From: an uncultured Bacilli bacterium
GTDB lineage: Bacteria; Bacillota_I; Bacilli_A; RF39; UBA660
Assembly (NCBI GenBank): GCA_947623645.1
Contig: CANQHK010000053.1
Coordinates: 1 to 8,095 of the forward strand
DNA: 8,095 nucleotides
Reading direction: 5' to 3'
Shown here: positions 1-5,567 of the stretch, one piece after another
Layout: each line of letters begins with the position of its first letter
How positions within the stretch are numbered: position 1 is the first letter of the stretch
Position numbers and translations under genes: made by a program
The notes under the pieces: model-generated
Seen by the model: only the letters and a program-made list of their open reading frames with translations
Database searches by the model: none
What the model was told of the DNA's origin: nothing

Positions 1-82
1 TCATTAAAAATGCCTGTTTTTCTTTTATTTCATATAGGTTTCGTTAAAAATTACTTCACACCAGAAATTCTAGAGCCCTTTC
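1..82. other. Intergenic sequence downstream of the glycosylase gene
   Basis: This short AT-rich stretch follows the stop codon of the minus-strand glycosylase gene. I see no convincing hairpin plus T-run here, no RNA gene and no ribosome binding site for a further gene. The operon's transcription end may therefore lie outside the window. Confidence 0.5.
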
Positions 83-595
83 TTAAAAAGTGTCATCCTT
101 TTTTATACTTTGATAATATTTTACCAAATCCTCTTCACTAAAATTTGCAATATTGGCAGAACTTGTTGAAGGAAGAGGAATATTTTCTATTTTCGTTTTT
201 GGATAGTGATATTTCCTATACAGTTCCCCAGCTTTTTTACCAGTCGTATAAATTCTTTTAACTTCTGTATTTTCTAAAATCAAAGACAAATTCGTTGGTA
301 CTACATTTTGAATACTTGCATCACTCGATGCTTCAATATCACAACTTTGAACGCAATCCCATAAAGCTATTTTATGTTTTTTCAAAAATTCTTTTTTCTC
401 TTCTAAACTGTTGGGAAACTCCTCTTCAAACACCTTGCTTAATACTTTCCAAAATCTATTTTGAGGATGCATATAGTAAAATCCCAATTCTCTTGATTTT
501 CTGGAAGGCATCGTTCCTAATATCAAAATTTTCGAATCTTGATTGTAATAGGGTGGAAAAGTATGTTCCACTTTTTCTTTTTCAAGTTTTTTCAT
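83..595 (-). CDS. DNA-deoxyinosine (hypoxanthine) glycosylase, uracil-DNA glycosylase superfamily
   Basis: This 170-residue protein matches the DNA-deoxyinosine glycosylase family (UDG superfamily, family 6). Members remove hypoxanthine, the deamination product of adenine, from DNA and so start base excision repair in the cytoplasm. Visible signatures are ILGTMPS at about residues 24-31, YYMHPQNRFW at 40-49, ALWDCVQSCD at 77-86 followed by SDASI, and the C-terminal PSTSSANIA at 142-150. The length is normal for the family. An in-frame TTG upstream (640) would add 15 residues. I chose the ATG at 595 because AGGAAGG sits 9 nt before it and the family motifs begin shortly after. The gene lies 57 nt after leuS with no promoter that I can see, so it is probably the last gene of the T-box operon. 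Family assignment is firm; substrate preference is inferred. Confidence 0.88.
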   Translation of the reverse strand: MKKLEKEKVEHTFPPYYNQDSKILILGTMPSRKSRELGFYYMHPQNRFWKVLSKVFEEEFPNSLEEKKEFLKKHKIALWDCVQSCDIEASSDASIQNVVPTNLSLILENTEVKRIYTTGKKAGELYRKYHYPKTKIENIPLPSTSSANIANFSEEDLVKYYQSIKKDDTF

Positions 596-604
596 AATTT
601 TTTT

Positions 605-611
605 CCTTCCT
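605..611 (-). promoter_or_regulatory. Ribosome binding site that sets the glycosylase start
   Basis: AGGAAGG on the minus strand lies 9 nt upstream of the ATG at 593-595. It supports that ATG over the upstream in-frame TTG at 638-640. Confidence 0.75.
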
Positions 612-616
612 AAAGA

Positions 617-649
617 AATAAGCATCGACCAAAAAGTCAAATGCTTATT
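617..649 (-). other. Intercistronic hairpin between leuS and the glycosylase gene
   Basis: A perfect 9-bp inverted repeat (AATAAGCAT / ATGCTTATT) encloses an inner 3-bp GAC/GTC stem with a six-base loop. It begins 3 nt after the leuS stop codon and ends 5 nt before the glycosylase Shine-Dalgarno sequence. On the minus strand it is followed only by TCTTT, a weak T-tract. It could be a leaky terminator, an mRNA 3'-end stabiliser or a processing site that lowers glycosylase expression relative to leuS. The structure is seen directly; its role is inferred. Confidence 0.6.
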
Positions 650-652
650 CTT

Positions 653-3487
653 TTATTTCACAACGATGTTTACAATCTTTCCTTTAATAACAATTGTCTT
701 AACAATTTCTTTTCCATCAATATGTCTCTTTACATTCTCTTCTTTTAATGCTTTCTTCTTTATTTCATCTTCTGTATCATCCATATGAACTTCAATGGTA
801 GCACGAACTTTACCATTAACTTGGACAGCAATAACCTTCGTTTCTTCTACCAACTTTTGTACATCATAAGTTGGCCATGTACTTTCGCAAATAACTTTTC
901 CAAGAGCACATTTTTCATTTAACTCTTCTGTAATATGAGGTGCAAATGGATTTAATAATGTTAAGAATGTACGATAATCTTTTTTGGTAATTGTTTCTTG
1001 TTTTTCTAATTCATTTAATAAAATCATAAGAGCAGATACAGCTGTATTAAATTTCAAATCATCGATATCTTCCGTTACTTTCTTGATCGTCTTATTCATT
1101 AACATCTCTGTTTTTTCACTGTATTCAAAGCTATCTGTTACCTTATCTTGCAACTTAATAACTCGGTCTAAGAATCTTCTACAACCTTTTAATCCTTGTT
1201 CACTCCATGATGCTTCTTTTTCATAATCCCCAATAAACATTTCATAAGTTCTTAAAGTATCTGCACCATAAGTATTTACAACATCATCCGGATTAATAAC
1301 ATTTCCAAGGCTTTTACTCATTTTAACTCCGCCTTCTCCTAAAATCATTCCATGAGAAGCACGTACTTTAAATGGTTCTTTAAATGGAACAAGTCCGTTA
1401 TTAAACAAGAATTGATTCCAGAATCTTGCATATAAAAGATGTCTTGTAGCATGCTCCATACCACCATTATACCAATCTACTTGTCCCCAATAGCGAAGAG
1501 CTTCCTGACTTGCAAATTCTTTATCATTATGTGGATCCATATACCGTAACCAATACCAAGAAGATCCTGCCCAGTTTGGCATTGTATCCGTTTCACGTTT
1601 TGCTTTTCCACCACATTTTGGACAAGTTGTATTCACCCAGCTCGTAATTTTAGCAAGAGGACTTTCTCCATCATCCGTAGGTTCATATTCTGCAACATCT
1701 GGAAGTTCTACTGGCAAATCTTCTTCAGGTACTGCAACCCAACCACATTTGTCGCAATGAACAATAGGAATTGGCTCACCCCAGAATCTTTGTCTTGTAA
1801 AAATCCAATCTTGTAACTTATAATTTGTTTTTCTGGTTCCAATGTTTTCCTTTTCCAAATAATCAATCATCTTTTCAATGGATTCTTTCTTATTTGTTAA
1901 ACCATCAAGAAACTCTGAATTAACCATTTTTCCATCTTCTGTAAAGGCCGTTTCATGAACAGCATATAAATAAATTGTTTGATGAAGTTCATCGGCAATT
2001 TCTGTTTCAACCGTTTGTTGATCAACCCATTCAACATCAAAACAGTTCTTTTCATCTTCATCTAATTTTTGCTCTGTTCTTTCATCATTTTCTAATTCAA
2101 AGTAAACTCCTGTACATTCAATTTCAAAATACTTGTCTTTATTAAAAGCATAGTAATGATGATTTACTGGAAAAGTTGTTCGAATATAGCGTAAATTCTC
2201 GTATCCGGTTTCCTCTTCTACCTCTCTTCGTGCACATTCTTCTGGAGTTTCTCCATCTTGAATCGTTCCACCAATAAAGAGACGTCCTCCTAAATCATGC
2301 CAATTGATGGTTAAATATTGATTTTTCTTTTTATCATAAACAATTGCTACAATACTTTCTTTGTAATTTTCATCTTCGTGAACTTTCCCTGTTATTTTTT
2401 CAATAACTGGAATAATTTCAATACCAAATTTCTTGGCAAAATCATAATCTCTTTGATCATGAGCAGGTACGGCCATAATTGCACCCGTTCCGTAATTCAT
2501 CATAACATAATCTGAAATATAAATTGGAACTTCTTTTCCGTTTACTGGGTTAATAACTGTTAATCCCTCAATCTTAACACCTGTTTTATCTTTTACAAGT
2601 TGTGTTCTTTCAAATTCTGTTTTGCGATTGGTTTTTTCTCGGTAATCAATAATCTCATCCATGTTCGTAATAAGTCCACTATACAAATCAATATATGGAT
2701 GTTCTGGTGCAATAACCATAAAAGTTACCCCAAAAATAGTATCGGGACGAGTCGTATAAACTTTTAATTTTTCATCCACTTCTTTTAAAGGAAACTCAAT
2801 TTCTGCACCCGTTGATTTCCCAATCCAGTTTATTTGAGCAGTTTTCGTTCTCTCTTGAAAATCAGTATCTTTTAACCCGTCGATTAAGTCTTCTGCATAA
2901 TCACTCATTCGAAGCATCCATTGTTCCTTTTCTTTTTGAACAACTTCTGTTCCACATCTCTCACAAACTCCTCCAGAAGAATCTTCATTGGAAAGACCTG
3001 TCTTACATTCTGGACACCAATTGATATTTTTCTTTGCTTTATAAGCCATTCCTTTTTCAAAAAACTTCAAGAATTGCCACTGTGTCCATTTATAGTATTC
3101 TGGATCTGTTGTTGAAAATTCTCTTGACCAATCGAAAGAAATTCCAAGTTTTTGAATTTGTGCCTTAAATGTTTTAATGTTTTCTTCTACAGCCTTCTTT
3201 GGATGAATATGGTTTTTTATAGCATATTGCTCTGCTGGTGCTCCAAAGGCATCCCACCCAATTGGAAACAATACATTATATCCCATCATTCTTTTCTTTC
3301 TTGCCATAATATCAAGAGCAGTGTAACTTCGAACATGCCCTACATGAAGACCTGCACCTGAGGGATAAGGAAACTCTACCAAATAATAATATTTTTCTTT
3401 TTCTTCACCATTCTTAGCAACAAAAGTTTCATGTTCTTCCCAATACTTTTGCCATTTATTTTCTATTTCTTTTACGTTTTCGTTCAT
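653..3487 (-). CDS. leuS: Leucyl-tRNA synthetase with an inserted Nudix hydrolase domain
   Basis: This 944-residue class I synthetase charges tRNA-Leu with leucine in the cytoplasm. Visible in order: the HIGH-type motif HVGH at 48-51; a zinc knuckle with Cys158/161/175/178; the CP1 editing domain with TTRPDT at 245-250 and MAVPAHDQRDYDF at 338-350, where Asp347 matches the conserved editing aspartate; a Nudix domain at about 364-510; the return to LeuRS sequence (DGKMVNSEFLDGL, 518-530); WIFTRQRFWGEPIP at 561-574; a second cysteine pair set (578/581 and 622/625); KMSKS at 722-726; the anticodon-binding helical domain; and the C-terminal tRNA-binding domain from about 885. Bacterial LeuRS without such an insert is roughly 800-860 residues, so the insert accounts for the extra length. 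The ATG start follows AGAAAGGA at 10 nt spacing. It overlaps the preceding membrane-protein gene by 32 nt, and a leucine T-box lies upstream. Identity is certain; the insert's activity is inferred. Confidence 0.98.
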   Translation of the reverse strand: MNENVKEIENKWQKYWEEHETFVAKNGEEKEKYYYLVEFPYPSGAGLHVGHVRSYTALDIMARKKRMMGYNVLFPIGWDAFGAPAEQYAIKNHIHPKKAVEENIKTFKAQIQKLGISFDWSREFSTTDPEYYKWTQWQFLKFFEKGMAYKAKKNINWCPECKTGLSNEDSSGGVCERCGTEVVQKEKEQWMLRMSDYAEDLIDGLKDTDFQERTKTAQINWIGKSTGAEIEFPLKEVDEKLKVYTTRPDTIFGVTFMVIAPEHPYIDLYSGLITNMDEIIDYREKTNRKTEFERTQLVKDKTGVKIEGLTVINPVNGKEVPIYISDYVMMNYGTGAIMAVPAHDQRDYDFAKKFGIEIIPVIEKITGKVHEDENYKESIVAIVYDKKKNQYLTINWHDLGGRLFIGGTIQDGETPEECARREVEEETGYENLRYIRTTFPVNHHYYAFNKDKYFEIECTGVYFELENDERTEQKLDEDEKNCFDVEWVDQQTVETEIADELHQTIYLYAVHETAFTEDGKMVNSEFLDGLTNKKESIEKMIDYLEKENIGTRKTNYKLQDWIFTRQRFWGEPIPIVHCDKCGWVAVPEEDLPVELPDVAEYEPTDDGESPLAKITSWVNTTCPKCGGKAKRETDTMPNWAGSSWYWLRYMDPHNDKEFASQEALRYWGQVDWYNGGMEHATRHLLYARFWNQFLFNNGLVPFKEPFKVRASHGMILGEGGVKMSKSLGNVINPDDVVNTYGADTLRTYEMFIGDYEKEASWSEQGLKGCRRFLDRVIKLQDKVTDSFEYSEKTEMLMNKTIKKVTEDIDDLKFNTAVSALMILLNELEKQETITKKDYRTFLTLLNPFAPHITEELNEKCALGKVICESTWPTYDVQKLVEETKVIAVQVNGKVRATIEVHMDDTEDEIKKKALKEENVKRHIDGKEIVKTIVIKGKIVNIVVK
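1958..2398 (-). other. Nudix hydrolase domain inserted in the LeuRS CP1 editing region
   Basis: Residues about 364-510 of LeuRS do not look like LeuRS. They contain a complete Nudix box at residues 407-429 (positions 2201-2269): Gly407, five residues, Glu413, seven residues, then REVEEETGY at 421-429. This satisfies G-x5-E-x7-REUxEExGU, apart from Tyr at the last hydrophobic position, and includes the metal-binding glutamates. The insert follows FGIEIIPVIE (354-363) and is followed by TAFTEDGK (513-520), where ordinary bacterial LeuRS has only a short linker. Nudix enzymes hydrolyse nucleoside diphosphates linked to another moiety, such as damaged NTPs, Ap4A and nucleotide sugars. The substrate here cannot be told from the sequence. 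Confidence 0.93.
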
Positions 3488-3833
3488 CTTTTACAAATCC
3501 TTTCTTTACATAATATTTTCCCAAAAAATGAAAACTAATTAAAATCAGAGGAATCAAAATAAGAAATCCAACCAGTAGTTGTAAAAAAATATTTTCAATA
3601 GGAAAGATAAAAATAACAGCAATAGACATATCCAAACTTCCCAACAAACTAATTGCATTTAAGAATTTCTTATAATCCATTTTCCCTACATCCAGTCGAT
3701 ATTTTTTAATCATATATTCTACTTCTACTGGAACTTTACTTGCATCATACTTGTCTTTTTTTCGAACTAACAGAAAGTAAGAAATGGCATAAACAATTAA
3801 AAATGTTAAAATAAAATAAACAATATATTCCAT
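3456..3833 (-). CDS. Small membrane protein co-regulated with leuS
   Basis: This 125-residue integral membrane protein is not one I can name. It has an N-terminal membrane helix (about residues 3-23), a soluble charged segment (24-55) containing KVPVEVEYMIKKYRLDVGKM, a moderately hydrophobic stretch (56-79), a strong helix (82-105) and a very basic tail ending KDERKRKRNRK. By the positive-inside rule the tail should be cytoplasmic. An in-frame GTG at 3902 lies inside the T-box and is ruled out. The ATG at 3833 has GAGGAGG 7 nt upstream. This is the first gene after the leucine T-box, and its last 32 nt overlap leuS, with the leuS ribosome binding site inside this gene. Translational coupling is therefore likely. 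A link to leucine supply or tRNA charging is only suggested by context. Confidence 0.85.
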   Translation of the reverse strand: MEYIVYFILTFLIVYAISYFLLVRKKDKYDASKVPVEVEYMIKKYRLDVGKMDYKKFLNAISLLGSLDMSIAVIFIFPIENIFLQLLVGFLILIPLILISFHFLGKYYVKKGFVKDERKRKRNRK

Positions 3834-3840
3834 CTTTATT

Positions 3841-3847
3841 CCTCCTC
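3841..3847 (-). promoter_or_regulatory. Ribosome binding site of the small membrane protein gene
   Basis: GAGGAGG lies 7 nt upstream of the ATG at 3831-3833, just after the T-run of the T-box terminator. It fixes the start there and rules out the longer GTG-initiated reading, which would place coding sequence inside the leader. Confidence 0.85.
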
Positions 3848-3852
3848 TTAAA

Positions 3853-3897
3853 TAAAAAAACGCTGTATCTTTCCCCAAAGGACGAAAGAACCGCGTT
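3853..3897 (-). terminator. T-box leader terminator
   Basis: AACGC at the 3' end of the T-box core pairs with GCGTT. Inside this, TTCTTTC pairs with GAAAGATA through a one-base bulge, closed by a TCC/GGG top. The hairpin is followed by a run of seven Ts on the minus strand. It shares its 5' arm with the antiterminator element, as expected for mutually exclusive structures. Confidence 0.88.
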
Positions 3898-3969
3898 ACC
3901 ACCTTTTTTTATAGATTTCTCTATACACTTTCAATTGATATAGGAATTACCCTCTTTCACTCCCAAGGC

Positions 3970-3972
3970 AAG
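3970..3972 (-). promoter_or_regulatory. T-box specifier codon CTT (leucine)
   Basis: In the specifier loop the conserved GAA (3973-3975) is directly followed by CTT, then GCC. CUU encodes leucine, matching the downstream leucyl-tRNA synthetase. TTG, shifted by one base, is also a leucine codon, so a small alignment error would not change the amino acid. Confidence 0.82.
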
Positions 3973-4062
3973 TTCATAAAATTCAACTTATCTATTTTCA
4001 CCAACCATAGACTCTCTAAAAGTTTCTTTTTATTACTACTCCTCTTTCAACATGACACCAAT

Positions 4063-4071
4063 AGTATACCA
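4063..4071 (-). promoter_or_regulatory. Extended -10 promoter of the leuS operon
   Basis: TGGTATACT on the minus strand is a TGn-extended -10 element (TATACT at 4063-4068), placing the transcript start near 4056, just before T-box Stem I. No good -35 is seen at 16-18 nt (best TGGATT). It sits in the short gap after the preceding gene, which lacks a visible terminator, so some read-through is possible. Confidence 0.65.
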
Positions 4072-4107
4072 TATTTTTTTAATTAATCCAGCATTTTTAA
4101 GAGATTT

Positions 4108-4872
4108 TTATAATTTTTTGCAAAGTGTTTTATTTAAAGATAAAGATTCCTGATCATTTGCTTGTAAGTGAACTTGGCTATAATCAACTTCTCCTATATA
4201 ATCAGAAAACAAATTTCCTGTTTGTTTTTTTATACCAGAATAAGCATCACGATAAGATTCTTGCAAGTTTTTCTGGATTGTCATTTCTCTTTCCAGTGCA
4301 AATTTACGTTTTTTCTTTTTGGAATTTGTTTGTTTTTTTATATCAGAATAGGCCTCACGATAGGATTCTTGCAAATTTTTCTGGATTATTATTTCTCCTT
4401 CCAGTGCGAATTTACGTTTTTTCTTTTTGGAAATAGAATCAACTAATTCTTCCTGATATTTTTTCTTTTCCATACGATTCATTTTTTTATATTTATCTAA
4501 ATCTTTAGAATCATTTTCTAAACCTCTTGCAACAACAGATGCCATCAAAGAAAGAACAAAAACAGTTGCAAAAACATACTTCACAATGGAAACAACAGGA
4601 AGCATGAAGCAAACCGGAATAGCAGTAATTCCAAGCAAAGTAGTTACAGTATAAAAGACTCTTGTAAATTTATGCAAATGTTCCCATTTAGAAATTTCAT
4701 TCAAAGAAAACGATAAACTATTGATATTCATAATGGTATTTTCTCTTTCTAATTTCAATCGAATGATTTCTTTCGTTACATTTCCTAAGTTTTCTTCTAC
4801 TTTTTCTAATTCATGAAAATGTGCTTTATAATCATTCGATAAAAAACGATCTCTACTATATTTTTTTGACAT
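4108..4872 (-). CDS. Uncharacterised two-helix membrane protein with coiled coils and a 36-residue tandem repeat
   Basis: This 254-residue protein belongs to no family I recognise. Residues 1-66 are charged and heptad-like. Two membrane helices follow at about 68-92 and 97-117. The rest is highly charged coiled coil containing two consecutive 36-residue repeats (149-184 and 185-220), each starting KKKKRKFALE and including QKNLQESYR. The protein ends in a short polar tail. There is no signal peptide or catalytic motif, and both ends are probably cytoplasmic. The ATG follows AGAGGG at 7 nt spacing. It overlaps the end of the preceding gene by 17 nt, so the two are co-transcribed and likely coupled. 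The same helix layout, plus a K-KK-N-EKKK-like segment after helix 2 resembling EYKKLNWFDRRKER of its neighbour, suggests distant paralogy. A structural or scaffold role at the membrane is a guess. Confidence 0.8.
   Translation of the reverse strand: MSKKYSRDRFLSNDYKAHFHELEKVEENLGNVTKEIIRLKLERENTIMNINSLSFSLNEISKWEHLHKFTRVFYTVTTLLGITAIPVCFMLPVVSIVKYVFATVFVLSLMASVVARGLENDSKDLDKYKKMNRMEKKKYQEELVDSISKKKKRKFALEGEIIIQKNLQESYREAYSDIKKQTNSKKKKRKFALEREMTIQKNLQESYRDAYSGIKKQTGNLFSDYIGEVDYSQVHLQANDQESLSLNKTLCKKL
4213..4428 (-). repeat. Two-copy 108-bp in-frame tandem repeat
   Basis: Units 4321-4428 and 4213-4320 are adjacent, each exactly 108 bp (36 codons). They are highly similar at DNA level and differ at about seven of 36 residues in protein. 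Landmarks such as CACGATA (4248 and 4356) and TTTTCTTTTTGG (4311 and 4419) recur at a spacing of 108. The repeat lies within the C-terminal coiled coil of the two-helix membrane protein and lengthens it without breaking the frame. Confidence 0.93.
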
Positions 4873-5455
4873 AACTTTTCCCTCTTTCCTGTTCTACTAT
4901 ATTATCCAAATTCTCGGTCAAGTAAGGCTCTTCGATTGGCTCTATATCAACAATTCTGTTCTCATTTAAATCTTCAGAACATTCTCGTTCTTTTTTCATT
5001 TCAAAAAGATGCAAACGATACTGTTGATCATTGAATACTTCGATTTTTTGATTGCAATTTTGAATTTCTTTTTTTAAACGAATTCTTTCTTTTCTCCGAT
5101 CAAACCAATTTAACTTTTTATATTCTTCTGGAAGAAACCTTCGTTCTGTTAAAATATTAGAAACAATTTGACCATTAATAGTAAAGGTTCCAACTCCTAC
5201 CCAAAGGAAATCAAAAACAGGAGAAATAGAAGAAAAAAAAGTACTCGTCGGCATCGATAAAATGAAAAAAGAAATAGCTCCAAAAGATAAATTGAAAAAA
5301 AGGAAATATCCTAAATATTTTAAGAAATTACTTTTTAACAATTCTAATTTCATTTCCAAAATCTCTTTTTTACGGATTTCGTTCGTCATTTGAGAATCCA
5401 ATTTCAAAAATTCCTCTTCAATTTTTTCAAAAGTATTCAAATCAAAGAAATTCAT
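4856..5455 (-). CDS. Uncharacterised two-helix membrane protein flanked by coiled coils
   Basis: This 199-residue protein is not recognised. It has an N-terminal charged helical region (1-42), two membrane helices (about 45-67 and 76-102, joined by a short Ser/Thr/Pro turn), a basic helical segment (110-155, including EEYKKLNWFDRRKER) and an acidic tail (158-190, EDLNENRIVDIEPIEEP). There is no signal peptide or catalytic motif. A TTG at 5473 would add six residues. I chose the ATG at 5455 because AGAGGG lies 6 nt upstream. It is the first gene of a two-gene unit with its own promoter, and its end overlaps the next gene by 17 nt. The shared layout with that gene suggests the products work together, perhaps as a hetero-oligomer. 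This is inference. Confidence 0.78.
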   Translation of the reverse strand: MNFFDLNTFEKIEEEFLKLDSQMTNEIRKKEILEMKLELLKSNFLKYLGYFLFFNLSFGAISFFILSMPTSTFFSSISPVFDFLWVGVGTFTINGQIVSNILTERRFLPEEYKKLNWFDRRKERIRLKKEIQNCNQKIEVFNDQQYRLHLFEMKKERECSEDLNENRIVDIEPIEEPYLTENLDNIVEQERGKSYVKKI

Positions 5456-5461
5456 AACCAG

Positions 5462-5467
5462 CCCTCT
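5462..5467 (-). promoter_or_regulatory. Ribosome binding site that sets the start of the 199-residue protein
   Basis: AGAGGG on the minus strand lies 6 nt before the ATG at 5453-5455. It falls inside the reading frame if the upstream TTG (5471-5473) were used, which favours the ATG. The same AGAGGG element precedes the next gene at 4880-4885. Confidence 0.65.
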
Positions 5468-5484
5468 TTTCAAAAATCTTCCTT

Positions 5485-5513
5485 ATTATAGCACAAATAG
5501 ATTCTATAAGCAA
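5485..5513 (-). promoter_or_regulatory. Promoter of the two-gene membrane cassette
   Basis: On the minus strand TTGCTT (5508-5513), a 17-bp spacer and a perfect TATAAT (5485-5490) with a TGn extension (TGCTATAAT) form a strong housekeeping-sigma promoter. The expected start is near 5478, giving a leader of about 20 nt. The -35 box directly abuts the T-run of the preceding gene's terminator. Confidence 0.85.
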
Positions 5514-5555
5514 GAAAAAATTGTGGAAAGCAAAAGACATAGATTCCACAATTTT
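5514..5555 (-). terminator. Rho-independent terminator of the GH31 gene
   Basis: A perfect 12-bp inverted repeat (AAAATTGTGGAA, arms 5517-5528 and 5544-5555) with a 15-nt loop starts 12 nt after the GH31 stop codon. On the minus strand it ends in a run of six Ts. It separates the GH31 transcript from the two-gene cassette. Confidence 0.88.
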
Positions 5556-5567
5556 ATTCCTATTGTA

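Larger units (their letters stand above)
3853..4050 (-). promoter_or_regulatory. T-box leader, leucine-specific (tRNA-Leu sensing)
   Basis: The minus-strand leader of the leuS operon has the full T-box layout. Stem I carries an AGTAGTAA S-turn strand (near 4032-4044), the AGAGAGT element (4011-4017) and GGTTGGTGAAAA (3995-4006). On its 3' side GAA is followed by the specifier CTT (Leu). Stem III is a 6-bp TATAGA/TCTATA hairpin with a GAAA loop (3910-3925). The T-box core GGTGGTAACGCGG (3891-3903) comes next, then TCGTCCTTT and the terminator. The TGGT bulge can pair with an ACCA tRNA end, fitting tRNA-Leu with discriminator A. Uncharged tRNA-Leu should stabilise the antiterminator and switch on the membrane protein gene, leuS and probably the glycosylase gene. 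Confidence 0.95.

Noticed and set aside
295..597. Plus-strand open frame of 100 codons
   Set aside because: It is antisense to the glycosylase gene, Phe/Leu-rich from A-rich complement, and has no family resemblance.
638..640. In-frame TTG giving a 15-residue longer glycosylase
   Set aside because: It lies inside the intercistronic hairpin, and the ATG at 593-595 has a strong AGGAAGG at proper spacing.
1958..2398. Possibility that the LeuRS insert is an intein or group I/II intron
   Set aside because: There are no splice-junction Cys/Ser and His-Asn residues and no intron-like RNA features. The segment has a proper Nudix box and replaces a natural linker.
984..3361. Several plus-strand open frames of 64-80 codons within leuS
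   Set aside because: All are antisense shadows of the confidently identified LeuRS.
3834..3902. N-terminal extension of the small membrane protein from a GTG at 3902
   Set aside because: The extension is T-box core and terminator sequence. The ATG at 3833 has GAGGAGG 7 nt upstream.
4125..4446. Two plus-strand open frames of about 92-103 codons over the tandem repeat
   Set aside because: They are antisense to the coiled-coil gene. Their Phe-rich repeats simply mirror its Lys-rich repeats.
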